Shown here: piece by piece, positions 1 to 7,343 of the stretch | Layout: the number at the start of each line of letters is the position of its first letter | Numbering within the stretch: position 1 is the stretch's first letter | Origin: a bacterium | Lineage (GTDB): Bacteria > Margulisbacteria > Marinamargulisbacteria > JAAEMD01 | Direction: 5' to 3' | Assembly (NCBI GenBank): GCA_024225875.1 | Contig: JAAEMD010000576.1 | Coordinates: 1-13,459, forward strand | Length of the DNA: 13,459 nt | Made by a program: the position numbers and the translations under genes | The notes under the pieces: generated by a model | Database searches by the model: none | What the model was told of the DNA's origin: nothing | The model's input: the letters and a program-made list of their open reading frames with translations, nothing else

Positions 1-20
1 ACCAATTCCACCACCTCGGC
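1..20 (-). tRNA. tRNA-Leu, 5' end only (partial)
   Basis: The reverse complement of the first 20 bases is GCCGAGGTGGTGGAATTGGT. This matches the 5' end of bacterial tRNA-Leu: a seven-base acceptor strand (GCCGAGG), T8, and the start of the D arm with the class II leucine pattern GGTGG-AATTGGT. From memory it is the same as the start of E. coli tRNA-Leu(GAG). The anticodon, variable arm and 3' end lie outside the window, so the isoacceptor cannot be read. The mature 5' base is the complement of position 20. Antisense of a plus-strand gene is unlikely because no open frame crosses it. Confidence 0.85.
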
Positions 21-29
21 CTGGTTTTT

Positions 30-58
30 CTTATAGTTTAAATAAGGCACAATCTAAA
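30..58 (-). promoter_or_regulatory. Putative promoter of tRNA-Leu
   Basis: On the minus strand, TTTAGA (complement of 53-58) and TATAAG (complement of 30-35) are separated by 17 bases, a good sigma70 spacing. The -10 box lies 9 bases ahead of the first tRNA base, leaving room for a very short leader. The -10 matches 5 of 6 consensus bases and the -35 matches 4 of 6. This is a prediction from sequence only. Confidence 0.4.
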
Positions 59-129
59 TATTGTGATTGATTATTTAATATTTTAACAATACTTTATAAG
101 TATAATCAATGTAATTAAGCTCTGATAAT

Positions 130-159
130 TTGACTCCTAATTTGTATAGAGCTTACAAT
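130..159 (+). promoter_or_regulatory. Putative sigma70 promoter of the folP operon
   Basis: TTGACT (130-135) and TACAAT (154-159) are separated by 18 bases and each matches 5 of 6 consensus positions. Transcription would begin near 166 and give a leader of about 140 bases before folP. The motif AGAGCTT (148-154) touches the -10 box. It recurs at 219-225 and, inverted, at 117-123 (AAGCTCT), so the promoter may sit inside an operator region. Confidence 0.5.
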
Positions 160-265
160 ATTATAACCTGGCAGATTAAATATCTTTGCCGGACAGTAAT
201 TATGTTTTTGGCATATTTAGAGCTTAAAAATAAGTATATAGTGTTTTTTGTAGAGGATCCATCAG

Positions 266-325
266 ATGATGGATACCAGTAAACTTAAGCAGGTATTTTT
301 GAAATATGAAAATGAAAATAGGTAA
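266..325 (+). CDS. Possible 19-residue leader peptide overlapping folP
   Basis: An ATG at 266 follows a purine-rich AGAGG (252-256), a better ribosome-binding site than any in front of folP. The frame encodes MMDTSKLKQVFLKYENENR and stops with TAA at 323-325, past the folP ATG at 306 and in another frame. Such an overlap could couple folP translation to the leader. The peptide has no run of a single amino acid that would suggest attenuation. It may be chance; support is only the ribosome-binding site and the overlap. Confidence 0.25.
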   Translation: MMDTSKLKQVFLKYENENR

Positions 326-1136
326 TAAAATATTTGATTTTAGCCGTACATATATTATGGGTATCATTAATATGACACCGGATTCTTTCTCAGATGGCGG
401 CAGTTATGCTGATATAGACAGCGCTTTAAAACGTATTGAATGTTTGATTCGAGAGGGTGCTGATATTATTGATATCGGTGCAGAATCTTCCAGGCCTGAT
501 TCACAGGGCATTACTGCAAAAGAGGAAACAGGGCGTTTAGATAAAATATTGAAAAGGTATAAAAGATACTTTTCTACGCCTTTGTCACTGGATACTGTTA
601 AGTCAGAGGTTGCGGAATTTGGGCTTTCGTCAGGTGTTGATATGATTAATGATATTTCGTCTTTTAAATTTGATGATAAAATGCCTTCCGTTATATCAAA
701 GTATCAAGTTCCTGTTGTTTTAATGCATATGCAGGGTACTCCTGCAACAATGCAGGATAAACCTCAATATAAGGATATTATGTCAGAAATTTATTCGGAA
801 TTAGCTGCATATATTAAAATCGCTGAAGATAGAGGCATCTCAGATATTATTATTGATCCTGGTATAGGGTTTGGAAAAACACTTGCTGATAATCTTGCTG
901 TATTAAACAATATAGATCATCTTAAGGGTTTGAAAAAGCCAGTTATGGCAGGCACGTCAAGAAAATCATTTATTGGCAGGTTAACAGGCAGTGATACTAT
1001 GGAGAGATTAGAAGGTACGATCAGCTCAAATATAATAGCTGTTTTAAAAGGGGCCTCTTTTGTCAGGGTACATGATGTTGGTGCTGTTAATAAGGCATTA
1101 AAGGTGGCAGACGCTATTTTAAGGTGTGAGAAATAG
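306..1136 (+). CDS. folP: Dihydropteroate synthase
   Basis: Condenses 6-hydroxymethyl-dihydropterin pyrophosphate with p-aminobenzoate to give dihydropteroate, in the cytosolic folate pathway; it is the sulfonamide target. The 276 residues match the usual family length. Visible family motifs, in order, are MGIINMTPDSFSDGG (18-32), the ESSRP loop (60-64), DTVK (96-99), ND (115-116), HMQGTPATMQ (141-150), DPGIGFGK (184-191), GTSRKSFIG with the substrate-binding K and R (216-224) and RVHDV (254-258). These are the pterin and pABA binding loops of the TIM barrel. The ATG at 306 is taken because the barrel starts soon after; a second ATG at 312 is possible, and neither has a clear Shine-Dalgarno. 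The gene begins a tight run with folK and tsaE and probably uses the promoter at 130-159. No key residue is missing. Confidence 0.97.
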   Translation: MKMKIGNKIFDFSRTYIMGIINMTPDSFSDGGSYADIDSALKRIECLIREGADIIDIGAESSRPDSQGITAKEETGRLDKILKRYKRYFSTPLSLDTVKSEVAEFGLSSGVDMINDISSFKFDDKMPSVISKYQVPVVLMHMQGTPATMQDKPQYKDIMSEIYSELAAYIKIAEDRGISDIIIDPGIGFGKTLADNLAVLNNIDHLKGLKKPVMAGTSRKSFIGRLTGSDTMERLEGTISSNIIAVLKGASFVRVHDVGAVNKALKVADAILRCEK

Positions 1137-1139
1137 ATT

Positions 1140-1604
1140 ATGAAAACAGCGTATTTAGGTTTGGGTTCAAATGTAGGGAGAAGAAAACAAAATATAAATA
1201 AAGCGCTGTCACTACTGGAGGATAATGACTGTATTGATGTGTTAAGGGTTTCTACTTTAATAAAAACCAGTGCTGTTTCTAAGCTGCCTCAACCGTATTT
1301 TATCAATGGAGCGATGGAAATTAAAACAATACTTACTCCATTAGAACTGCTCAGTATAACTCAAAATATTGAATGTCAGCTGGGTCGTACTGCAAAAGGA
1401 ACGGATGATCCCAGGACTATTGATCTGGATATACTTTTTTTTGATGATCAGATTTTGTGTGAAGATGACCTGATAATACCTCATCCGCTGCTTCATGACA
1501 GAGAGTTTGTTCTGATTCCTATGAAAGAAATTGCTCCTGATTTAATACATCCTGTTTTAAATGAGACAATAGATAGTTTGTATAATAAAGTTATTGGTTA
1601 TTAA
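1140..1604 (+). CDS. folK: 2-amino-4-hydroxy-6-hydroxymethyldihydropteridine pyrophosphokinase (HPPK)
   Basis: Transfers pyrophosphate from ATP to 6-hydroxymethyl-7,8-dihydropterin, making the substrate of FolP, the neighbour upstream. The 154 residues are typical of a stand-alone HPPK. Visible are GLGSN (7-11), FING (54-57), LGR (81-83), DPRTIDLDILFFDD (90-103), whose D95 and D97 correspond to the magnesium-binding aspartates, and PHPLLHDREFVL (114-125). The start is 3 bases after the folP stop, with AAGGTGTGAG (1121-1130) as ribosome-binding site inside the folP end, so the two are probably translationally coupled. folB (dihydroneopterin aldolase), often found with them, is absent from this run. 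Confidence 0.96.
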   Translation: MKTAYLGLGSNVGRRKQNINKALSLLEDNDCIDVLRVSTLIKTSAVSKLPQPYFINGAMEIKTILTPLELLSITQNIECQLGRTAKGTDDPRTIDLDILFFDDQILCEDDLIIPHPLLHDREFVLIPMKEIAPDLIHPVLNETIDSLYNKVIGY

Positions 1605-1607
1605 TTT

Positions 1608-2117
1608 ATGGAAGTAGTAGTCAGAAATTATAAACAGATGTGTAGTTTAGCTTCAATAGTAGCAGAATGTATTGTGCCTGGAGATGTGTTCCTGCTTGAA
1701 GGTGATCTTGGTGCAGGCAAAACAACACTGGTTTCCAGTGTTGTGGGTGCTATGGGTTCAGAGGACATGGTTTCATCTCCATCATTTACAATTATGAACT
1801 GTTATAAAGCAGAAATGCCCATATATCACTTTGATTTATATCGTATCAATGACGAAAATGAGTTGTTTAACCTGGATATGCATGGCTATTTAGATAAAAA
1901 AGATGCTGTATTTTTTATTGAATGGTCTGAAAAGTTAAGTGCTTTTTGTCCTGATCATTTTTTCAGGTTTAAAATATTGTATCCGGCTAATATAAATAAA
2001 GAAGATATCTTCTCTGAAGAGGGTTGTAAAAGGATTATTAAAATCGATTACCAGGGCAGTAAGTACAAAAAAATAGAACAAAAGATCATGATGAATGTTC
2101 CGGTCAATAATATTTAA
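1608..2117 (+). CDS. tsaE: tRNA threonylcarbamoyladenosine biosynthesis ATPase TsaE
   Basis: TsaE is the ATPase that works with TsaD and TsaB to put the threonylcarbamoyl group on A37 of ANN-decoding tRNAs. The sequence shows a P-loop, GDLGAGKTT (32-40), with Lys38, then SSPSFT (56-61), HFDLYR (74-79) and IEWSEK (104-109), all hallmarks of the family. The 169 residues are slightly longer than the usual 140-160 because of a lysine-rich tail after about 150. The gene starts 3 bases after folK and shares its transcript. Its pairing with folate genes has no obvious functional meaning and may only reflect shared housekeeping expression. A predicted terminator follows. Confidence 0.95.
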   Translation: MEVVVRNYKQMCSLASIVAECIVPGDVFLLEGDLGAGKTTLVSSVVGAMGSEDMVSSPSFTIMNCYKAEMPIYHFDLYRINDENELFNLDMHGYLDKKDAVFFIEWSEKLSAFCPDHFFRFKILYPANINKEDIFSEEGCKRIIKIDYQGSKYKKIEQKIMMNVPVNNI

Positions 2118-2122
2118 TAATT

Positions 2123-2142
2123 AAACAGCCAGGCTGTTTTTT
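2123..2142 (+). terminator. Rho-independent terminator after tsaE
   Basis: AAACAGC (2123-2129), loop CAG, GCTGTTT (2133-2139) form a perfect 7-bp stem ending in a run of six T (2137-2142), 6 bases after the tsaE stop. The stem is short and only moderately GC-rich, so termination may be partial. Confidence 0.6.
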
Positions 2143-2146
2143 GCCA

Positions 2147-2163
2147 TATAACAGGCTGTTATA
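2147..2163. repeat. 17-bp perfect palindrome between tsaE and the first GT9 gene
   Basis: TATAACAG-G-CTGTTATA is a perfect inverted repeat with 8-base arms and one central G. It repeats the word CAGGCTGTT of the terminator just upstream (2130-2138). It has no T tract, so it looks more like a protein-binding site or a duplicated half of the terminator than a second terminator. No promoter with good spacing is visible between it and 2219. Confidence 0.4.
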
Positions 2164-2218
2164 ACATGAATAATCCATATTTTTAAAGGGTAGGGAAAAA
2201 CAGGTTTTTTAGATTATA

Positions 2219-3637
2219 ATGTTATGTATTATGCATGAAGAAAGAAAGATACTAATTCAAAGAGCAGATAAGTTAGGTGACGTAGTTCTTTCATTACCAG
2301 TATTAGAAAGCCTGGCTTTGAACTTAAATAATGTAAAGCTGCATTATCTGACTTCTAAAACAGGTGGCGAATTTTTACAGGGCCATCCGTTAGTAGATAA
2401 AGTGCTGATAGCTGATTTTAATGATAAAGGCGAATTTATAAATTCAAAACAGATATTAAAAGAGATTAAAAAAGAAAAGTATCATGTATATTTATCGTTA
2501 TGGAATAACCCATCCTTTGCCTTACTGGGTTTTAGAGCAGGTATACCTGTTAGAATTGGAGATTCTTCAAATCTGCTTCTAAGGTGGTGCTATACTGTTA
2601 CAGTAAAACAGGACTGGGAAGACTACACTAGACATCAAATTGCATTTAATATGGATCTTCTGAAACCACTTGGACTTAAAAAAAAGGATATTATCAGGAG
2701 AATTTTTACAAGTAAAAAGGCAAATGAAAGTATAAATAGTTTTGCAGCTAAGATGCTGTCCCCCAGTAAAAAAAATATTCTTATATTTTCCGGTACAGGC
2801 GGTTCAAATTTCCCGATACCTGAAGATGTGATAATTCAGTTTATTAAAATAGTTCAACAGCGGAAAAAATTCAATGTTATTTTATGCGGGCCAAAACCTG
2901 ACGAAGGCCTGGGATTAATGGATTATAAAAACGAGGCAGTAGTTAATTTAACAGGTAAAACGACATTAAAAGAACTTATTTCTTTAATTAACTTTGCAGA
3001 TTACTATATTGGTCCGGATACTGGACCTACCCATATAGCATCTTTTCTTGGTAAGCCTATGATTTGCTTTTCTCCTATTAAGCCCAGTCCACCATCAAGG
3101 TGGGGATCGTCATCAGATTTTTTCAAGATCATCAGAAAAGAATATTTCTGCTCACATAATTCATCACAGAAATGTAATCCTGATAAATGTTTTGAGTACC
3201 TTGATGGTCGTTATTTGTTTAACGTTTTTTCCGAACTGCTTAATCAGATATCTATCTGTGATAAATTTGATGATAAAACCAGATATGATTATTTGTTGTT
3301 AAACTCGTTTCGAGTACTTTATATTGTGCAGAATAAAAGTGAATTTGCCCGTTCTTCTGAGACCATTAATGCTTTACGGGAAGAAGGCCTGGTCATTATG
3401 CCTCTGTTTTTACATAATAAAGGATGGTTTTCTTCTTTAACCAGTATAATTCGTATTGTTTTAGAAAAGAATATAAATATTATTCAGGGTAATTTACCAT
3501 TCTGGTATGTCTGGATTGTCCGTTTTTATCTGGGAACAGTTAAGCAGTATATTAGACCGGTATATGTTAAACAGAAGTTTCACAGGTATATAAAATTGTC
3601 AGAATATTTAGAAATTTACCAGGATGCCTGGCATTAG
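2219..3637 (+). CDS. Glycosyltransferase family 9 (heptosyltransferase-type) with C-terminal extension
   Basis: Probably transfers a heptose or other sugar from a nucleotide donor to LPS core on the cytoplasmic side of the inner membrane. The GT9 domain covers about residues 9-345. The N-terminal half has RADKLGDVVLSLPVLESL (15-32), with D21 at the position of the catalytic base of WaaC. The C-terminal half has the donor-binding motif GPDTGPTHIA (265-274). Cysteines follow at 311, 319 and 324. Family members are usually about 330-360 residues; this one has 472. The extra part (about 360-472, beginning NSFRVLYIV) looks like the first half of a GT4-type Rossmann domain and resembles the tail of the next gene. 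The start is uncertain: ATG at 2219 overlaps a TATAAT-like word, ATG at 2231 is equally possible, and neither has a clear Shine-Dalgarno. The exact sugar cannot be told. Confidence 0.85.
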   Translation: MLCIMHEERKILIQRADKLGDVVLSLPVLESLALNLNNVKLHYLTSKTGGEFLQGHPLVDKVLIADFNDKGEFINSKQILKEIKKEKYHVYLSLWNNPSFALLGFRAGIPVRIGDSSNLLLRWCYTVTVKQDWEDYTRHQIAFNMDLLKPLGLKKKDIIRRIFTSKKANESINSFAAKMLSPSKKNILIFSGTGGSNFPIPEDVIIQFIKIVQQRKKFNVILCGPKPDEGLGLMDYKNEAVVNLTGKTTLKELISLINFADYYIGPDTGPTHIASFLGKPMICFSPIKPSPPSRWGSSSDFFKIIRKEYFCSHNSSQKCNPDKCFEYLDGRYLFNVFSELLNQISICDKFDDKTRYDYLLLNSFRVLYIVQNKSEFARSSETINALREEGLVIMPLFLHNKGWFSSLTSIIRIVLEKNINIIQGNLPFWYVWIVRFYLGTVKQYIRPVYVKQKFHRYIKLSEYLEIYQDAWH

Positions 3638-3659
3638 ATCAGTTTAAAAAAAAATAATA

Positions 3660-5189
3660 ATGTCTGAATTAAGAATATTAGTAGTTCGGCCGGATGCTAT
3701 TGGTGATGTAGTTCTCATAATACCTTTGTTAAATACTCTTAAAAGATCTCTGCCAGAAGCTAAAATATATACTCTTCAACAAGAATATACTGAAATGTTG
3801 ATGAAAAATCATCCGGCAGTAGAAGATGTTATCCTGGACTGGAAGCATAAAGGAAAAGCTGATGGTTTAAAAGGTTTTTTGAGTTATGCAGGATATTTGA
3901 AATCTTTTAAATTTGATATGGTTATTCTGCCTTATCTTGATGGTTATTATGCTTTACTGACAGCACTGGCTGCAATCCCGGTTAGAATAGGTGATAGTAA
4001 TAAAGTTTTTTTATCGCCATTATTAACACATGCTGTTAAACAGAACTTCCGCAATATAATAAGACATGAGGTAGAGCAGAATATAGACCTGTTTGTTCGA
4101 TATAAAGAGAGGCATAATCAGCCTTTTGTGATTGACCATACTATGGATTTATTTGTTGATCCGGAAGATGATTTAAAGCTGGATCGTCTTCTGGCAGATA
4201 ATGGCTGGTCTGGCGAGCAGCTTATAGGAATTCATCCTGCCAGTGGTGGAGGGAACCGTGCCTGGCTGCCGGAGAAATATGCATTGTTAATACGTATGAT
4301 ACATGCAGAAACTAATATGCGAGTTGTTATTACCGGGTCCGGGAAAAGAGAAGAAGCGCTTATCAGGGATATTTGCATGGCAGCTGATGATAATATTATT
4401 AATCTAAGTAATAAGACCACTCTGCCTTTGTTAAAAGCACTGGCAAAAAAAACAGTGGTTTATGTTGGAACAGATACTGGCCCGACCCATATTGCAGCTG
4501 CCTTGAAAACCCCGGTAGTATGTATATCGCCGACAAAGTTTGTAAAGCCTTTACGCTGGGGGCCATGGAAGGTATTAAACAGGGTGGTTGGGCATCCGGA
4601 GAAATGTTTGCTGGTTTGTTATCCGTATAAATGCAGCCGTATTGATTGTTTGGAATCTATTTCTGTAGAAGAAGCATTTAATGCTGTGAAGGAGATGGTT
4701 TTTTTAGTAGAAGATGGCAGGAAAGGTATCGATATTAAAAAAAATATACGTTACTGGTTTGTTAATTCTATGAATATTCTTTTTTATATATCTGAATATG
4801 ACAGTGGTTTTAACAGGATAGTAGAATATATTAAAACTTTATGTTCTGGTAAAGTAACGGTACATATTATCTGTTCTGGTAATAAGGTTTCCGAACAGGT
4901 GCATAAGCGGCTGCTGGAAGTAGATAAGGCTTGTAATGACTTTGTGAGTTTAAATGTTATACCGGAGTATAGAATTGCTAAACTTATTCGGTATATTTCC
5001 AGCAATGATATTAATGTCATACATCTCAGCCCCTTAAAATATAAAGTTTTCTGGATATATGTAATAAGGCAGATTACAGCTTTGAAACTATACTGCCCTC
5101 CAATGATCTACAGTTTTAATGATGAAATATCAAATTATGATGAACTGATAGATCGTTATATTCAGGAGTTCAGCCTTTACTATAACTGA
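3660..5189 (+). CDS. Glycosyltransferase family 9 (heptosyltransferase-type) with C-terminal extension, second copy
   Basis: A second GT9 enzyme, 22 bases after the first and probably co-transcribed; the pair likely adds successive sugars of the LPS core. GT9 signatures are RPDAIGDVVLIIPLLNTL (10-27, putative base D16), VRIGDS (108-113), IGIHPASGGGNRAWLPEKY (189-207), VVITGSG (222-228), the donor-site GTDTGPTHIAA (270-280) and a cysteine-rich segment (C316, C320, C325, C330). The domain ends near 350. Residues 365-509 form an extension starting NSMNILFYI, with S.F.R..E.I..L after it and DINVIHLSPLKYK..W further on. These resemble the acceptor-side Rossmann half of GT4 enzymes and the tail of the preceding gene. 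The extension lacks any GT4 donor-binding half, so it is probably not catalytic alone. The ATG is preceded by an A-rich stretch without a clear Shine-Dalgarno. Confidence 0.87.
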   Translation: MSELRILVVRPDAIGDVVLIIPLLNTLKRSLPEAKIYTLQQEYTEMLMKNHPAVEDVILDWKHKGKADGLKGFLSYAGYLKSFKFDMVILPYLDGYYALLTALAAIPVRIGDSNKVFLSPLLTHAVKQNFRNIIRHEVEQNIDLFVRYKERHNQPFVIDHTMDLFVDPEDDLKLDRLLADNGWSGEQLIGIHPASGGGNRAWLPEKYALLIRMIHAETNMRVVITGSGKREEALIRDICMAADDNIINLSNKTTLPLLKALAKKTVVYVGTDTGPTHIAAALKTPVVCISPTKFVKPLRWGPWKVLNRVVGHPEKCLLVCYPYKCSRIDCLESISVEEAFNAVKEMVFLVEDGRKGIDIKKNIRYWFVNSMNILFYISEYDSGFNRIVEYIKTLCSGKVTVHIICSGNKVSEQVHKRLLEVDKACNDFVSLNVIPEYRIAKLIRYISSNDINVIHLSPLKYKVFWIYVIRQITALKLYCPPMIYSFNDEISNYDELIDRYIQEFSLYYN

Positions 5190-5230
5190 TACTGGCCTGG
5201 TTTGTTTTTTTGTATATTAAATCTAGTACC

Positions 5231-6181
5231 TTACAGGTATCCTGTATAATTCAGGATAAAAATCCCTGCTGATATAGTTATAGCAGACAGGGCAGTAGTA
5301 ACCACTACTATTGTACCTGCCAGCTGACTATTGCTGCCCATAGCATCTGCCATGACAAAGCTGGCAATAGCGGTTGGTGCTGAAAACAGGAAGTATATTG
5401 ATGCAAGATCTGTTTTTCTAAACCCCATTAAGCAGGCCAGGAAAGTTAATATCAGAGGCATTATAATTAGCTTTATTAAAGCACTGGACAAAGTTGTTTT
5501 AAGTCCTTTGCAGATAGTGTCAAAGTGAAGTGTTCCACCAATAGAAATCAAAGCTAATGGGATAGTGATTTGTGCTAGATAATTCCCTGTTTTTAGTATA
5601 ACAGGAGCGACTGTTATTTGTAGATAAGAAGACAGTATAGATATGATTATCGCAATAATTAAGGGGTTTTTTATTATGTTTTTTGCTAACCTGAACATAG
5701 AAATTCGCTGTTCTTTTCCTGATGGTAAAGTTAAGGCTAGAACAGCGAGTATATTGTTAAGAGGGATAACTAAGCTTAATAGGATAACGGCATTGACTAA
5801 ACCGGCATCCCCGAAAGTATTTACAACTAAAGGAATACCTATAATAGCGTAGTTGCCTCTGAATGATCCCTGGATAAAAACTCCCTGATCACGGCTGTCT
5901 TTTATTAGAGCCGTTGCGATAATCCAGATAAATATAAAAAATAAAACAGTTCCAGCAGCACAGAATAGTATTTGTTTAATATTGATAATATTTTTTATAT
6001 CAACATTCAACATTTTCATAAATAATAAAACCGGTAGACAGACATTAAAAACTAATTTTGATCCTGTAGAAGAGAAGTTGTCGTTTATTAGACCTGCTTT
6101 TTTAAGCATAAATCCAGATAAAATCATAATAAAAACAGGTGAAACGATATTAACTGTAAATATTATATTTGAGTAGAGCAT
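5231..6181 (-). CDS. AEC (auxin efflux carrier) family transporter
   Basis: An inner-membrane secondary carrier of the AEC/PIN-like family, whose bacterial members move small organic acids such as malate or malonate; the substrate here cannot be predicted. With the start at 6181 it has 316 residues, the usual family length, and about ten hydrophobic segments. N-terminal SPVFIMILSGFMLKKAGL, RGNYAIIGIPLV in the middle, IPLALISIGG, and FSAPTAIASFVMADAMGS near the end are typical conserved patches. The frame opens further upstream to a TTG at 6259. The added 26 residues are not hydrophobic and align with nothing in the family, so the ATG at 6179-6181 is preferred, although its Shine-Dalgarno is weak. 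The gene converges on the GT9 gene with 41 bases between and no clear terminator. Confidence 0.9.
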   Translation of the reverse strand: MLYSNIIFTVNIVSPVFIMILSGFMLKKAGLINDNFSSTGSKLVFNVCLPVLLFMKMLNVDIKNIINIKQILFCAAGTVLFFIFIWIIATALIKDSRDQGVFIQGSFRGNYAIIGIPLVVNTFGDAGLVNAVILLSLVIPLNNILAVLALTLPSGKEQRISMFRLAKNIIKNPLIIAIIISILSSYLQITVAPVILKTGNYLAQITIPLALISIGGTLHFDTICKGLKTTLSSALIKLIIMPLILTFLACLMGFRKTDLASIYFLFSAPTAIASFVMADAMGSNSQLAGTIVVVTTALSAITISAGIFILNYTGYL

Positions 6182-6260
6182 GGGCTTATTATATTCTATA
6201 TTTCCTGTTGTAGCACTATAGCTGTTCAAAAATAAGATGTCCGCCACTAAAGTTTTCAAA

Positions 6261-6269
6261 TGACGTCGT
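6261..6269 (+). repeat. Left copy of the 9-bp inverted repeat TGACGTCGT
   Basis: TGACGTCGT here is the reverse complement of ACGACGTCA at 9027-9035. The two copies bracket the methyltransferase, desulfurase and small gene. No target-site duplication is visible outside them, and the core GACGTC is itself palindromic, so the match could be chance. Confidence 0.25.
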
Positions 6270-6292
6270 TAATGTATGCCTGTACACTGCAC

Positions 6293-6472
6293 TCAGCTAT
6301 TTAAAAAACAATTCAATTTTCCAGGATATTTTTTGCGCTGTTTCGGATCTCTTATCTGAACAATTTGATCAAATTGAAGGCCTTTTTTCAGTTTCAGGCC
6401 AAACAAGTAAAAATTCAAACATTGAATCACACCTGTGATCTTCTCATTATACTTGAAGCCCAGTTTGATTGA
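6293..6472 (-). pseudogene. Orphan 59-codon frame without a start codon, possible gene remnant
   Basis: On the minus strand a frame runs open from just after TAA-TGA (6473-6478) to a TGA at 6293-6295. It encodes 59 residues beginning SIKLGFKYNEKITG, with KLKKGLQFDQIVQIRDPKQ in the middle and KYPGKLNCFLNS at the end. It has no ATG, GTG or TTG in a position to give most of the product. The basic, protein-like composition suggests the 3' end of a lost gene, perhaps of a mobile element, but I do not recognise a family. It sits between the methyltransferase stop and the transporter start, at the edge of the accessory block. It includes a perfect 16-base palindrome (6361-6376). It may be chance in AT-rich DNA. 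Confidence 0.35.
6361..6376. repeat. 16-bp perfect palindrome
   Basis: CAATTTGATCAAATTG is a perfect inverted repeat centred between the transporter and methyltransferase genes. It could be an operator upstream of the transporter, or simply part of the decayed frame around it. Confidence 0.35.
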
Positions 6473-6494
6473 TCATTATACAAAATTTTTTATG

Positions 6495-7337
6495 CTATAA
6501 AGAACATCGAATACAAATAACTTTTGACTCTATACTAAGGGAATTATCTGATTGGCGAAAAGCTGATAATTTCTTTTCAAGATGTTTTAATACATCCGAT
6601 TTACTGGACACTTTACTCACTTCTTTCTTTAGAAATGGTGGAAGTATATCCCACGAATAATTCATAAATAACTCCAGTGTTTCTATTTTTGAATTTATAG
6701 AAAGGTCAATAACCTCTGTATAATTAAAACCTGATTCTTTAGCTAACTGCTTTAGAAAAATGGGATCTGATAATGAAAAAGGATTGGGTGAGACTGGTGG
6801 TGGAGGCGGAAGTTTTAATATGTTATTAGTAACATCAAATGCCAGGCTGATAAAAGGAGATTCTGTAGCTGAATGCCATAATGTCGCACAAAAACAACCT
6901 GCAGGTTTCAGCATTTGAGCAAAATTTGATAAGGTGTTATGAATATTGGGCAAAAAAGACAAGCCAAATCTGCTGACAATATAATCAAACTTTGTATTAG
7001 TAAAAAAAAATTCTTCAGCATCTGCCTGAATTAATTCAATATTCTGAAGACCCATACATTTTATTTTTGCAGCCTCAATCATATTTCTTGAAATGTCTAC
7101 ACCAGTAACCTGCCCGGAAGGTGAAATTTTTTCAGCAATACTCAATGCAGGACGCCCCATTCCTGTTGCAACATCCAATACAGTTATATCTGGTTTGAAA
7201 CATATTGACTTGAGTATCCATTCTGTTACCTCATATATACAGGTTTCAAACAAATTGTCCCACTTAATCCAATATTCAGATAATGAATCCCAACTCTTTT
7301 CCTGCGATAATTTGTACTCCTTTTTATTAAAATTCAT
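6495..7337 (-). CDS. Class I SAM-dependent methyltransferase (UbiE-like fold)
   Basis: A soluble methyltransferase using S-adenosylmethionine; the acceptor is unknown. The Rossmann core is clear: motif I VLDVATGMGRP (53-63), the acidic end of strand 2 in VTGVDIS (78-83, D81 for the SAM ribose), QADAEEF (104-110), FDYIVSRFGLSFLPN (117-131) and LKPAG (143-147). A proline run (177-181) precedes a C-terminal part (about 185-280) with no recognisable signature, which probably forms the substrate cap. The ATG is 6 bases after the cysteine desulfurase stop, and its ribosome-binding site AAAGGATG lies within the last desulfurase codons, so the two are translationally coupled. That suggests a shared pathway, for instance methylation of a sulfur-containing product; this is inference. 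Membership in UbiE, arsenite or thiol methyltransferase subfamilies cannot be decided by eye. Confidence 0.88.
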   Translation of the reverse strand: MNFNKKEYKLSQEKSWDSLSEYWIKWDNLFETCIYEVTEWILKSICFKPDITVLDVATGMGRPALSIAEKISPSGQVTGVDISRNMIEAAKIKCMGLQNIELIQADAEEFFFTNTKFDYIVSRFGLSFLPNIHNTLSNFAQMLKPAGCFCATLWHSATESPFISLAFDVTNNILKLPPPPPVSPNPFSLSDPIFLKQLAKESGFNYTEVIDLSINSKIETLELFMNYSWDILPPFLKKEVSKVSSKSDVLKHLEKKLSAFRQSDNSLSIESKVICIRCSL

Positions 7338-7343
7338 TTATTA

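Noticed and set aside
166..305. Folate (THF) riboswitch in the folP leader
   Set aside because: No stable GC-rich stems or pseudoknot-like pairing expected of that aptamer could be found by eye.
5190..5230. Bidirectional terminator between the convergent glycosyltransferase and transporter genes
   Set aside because: There is a T tract after the glycosyltransferase gene but no stem of useful length before it.
5231..6259. Transporter start at the TTG of position 6259
   Set aside because: The extra 26 residues are not hydrophobic and family members begin close to the first membrane helix, as from the ATG at 6181.
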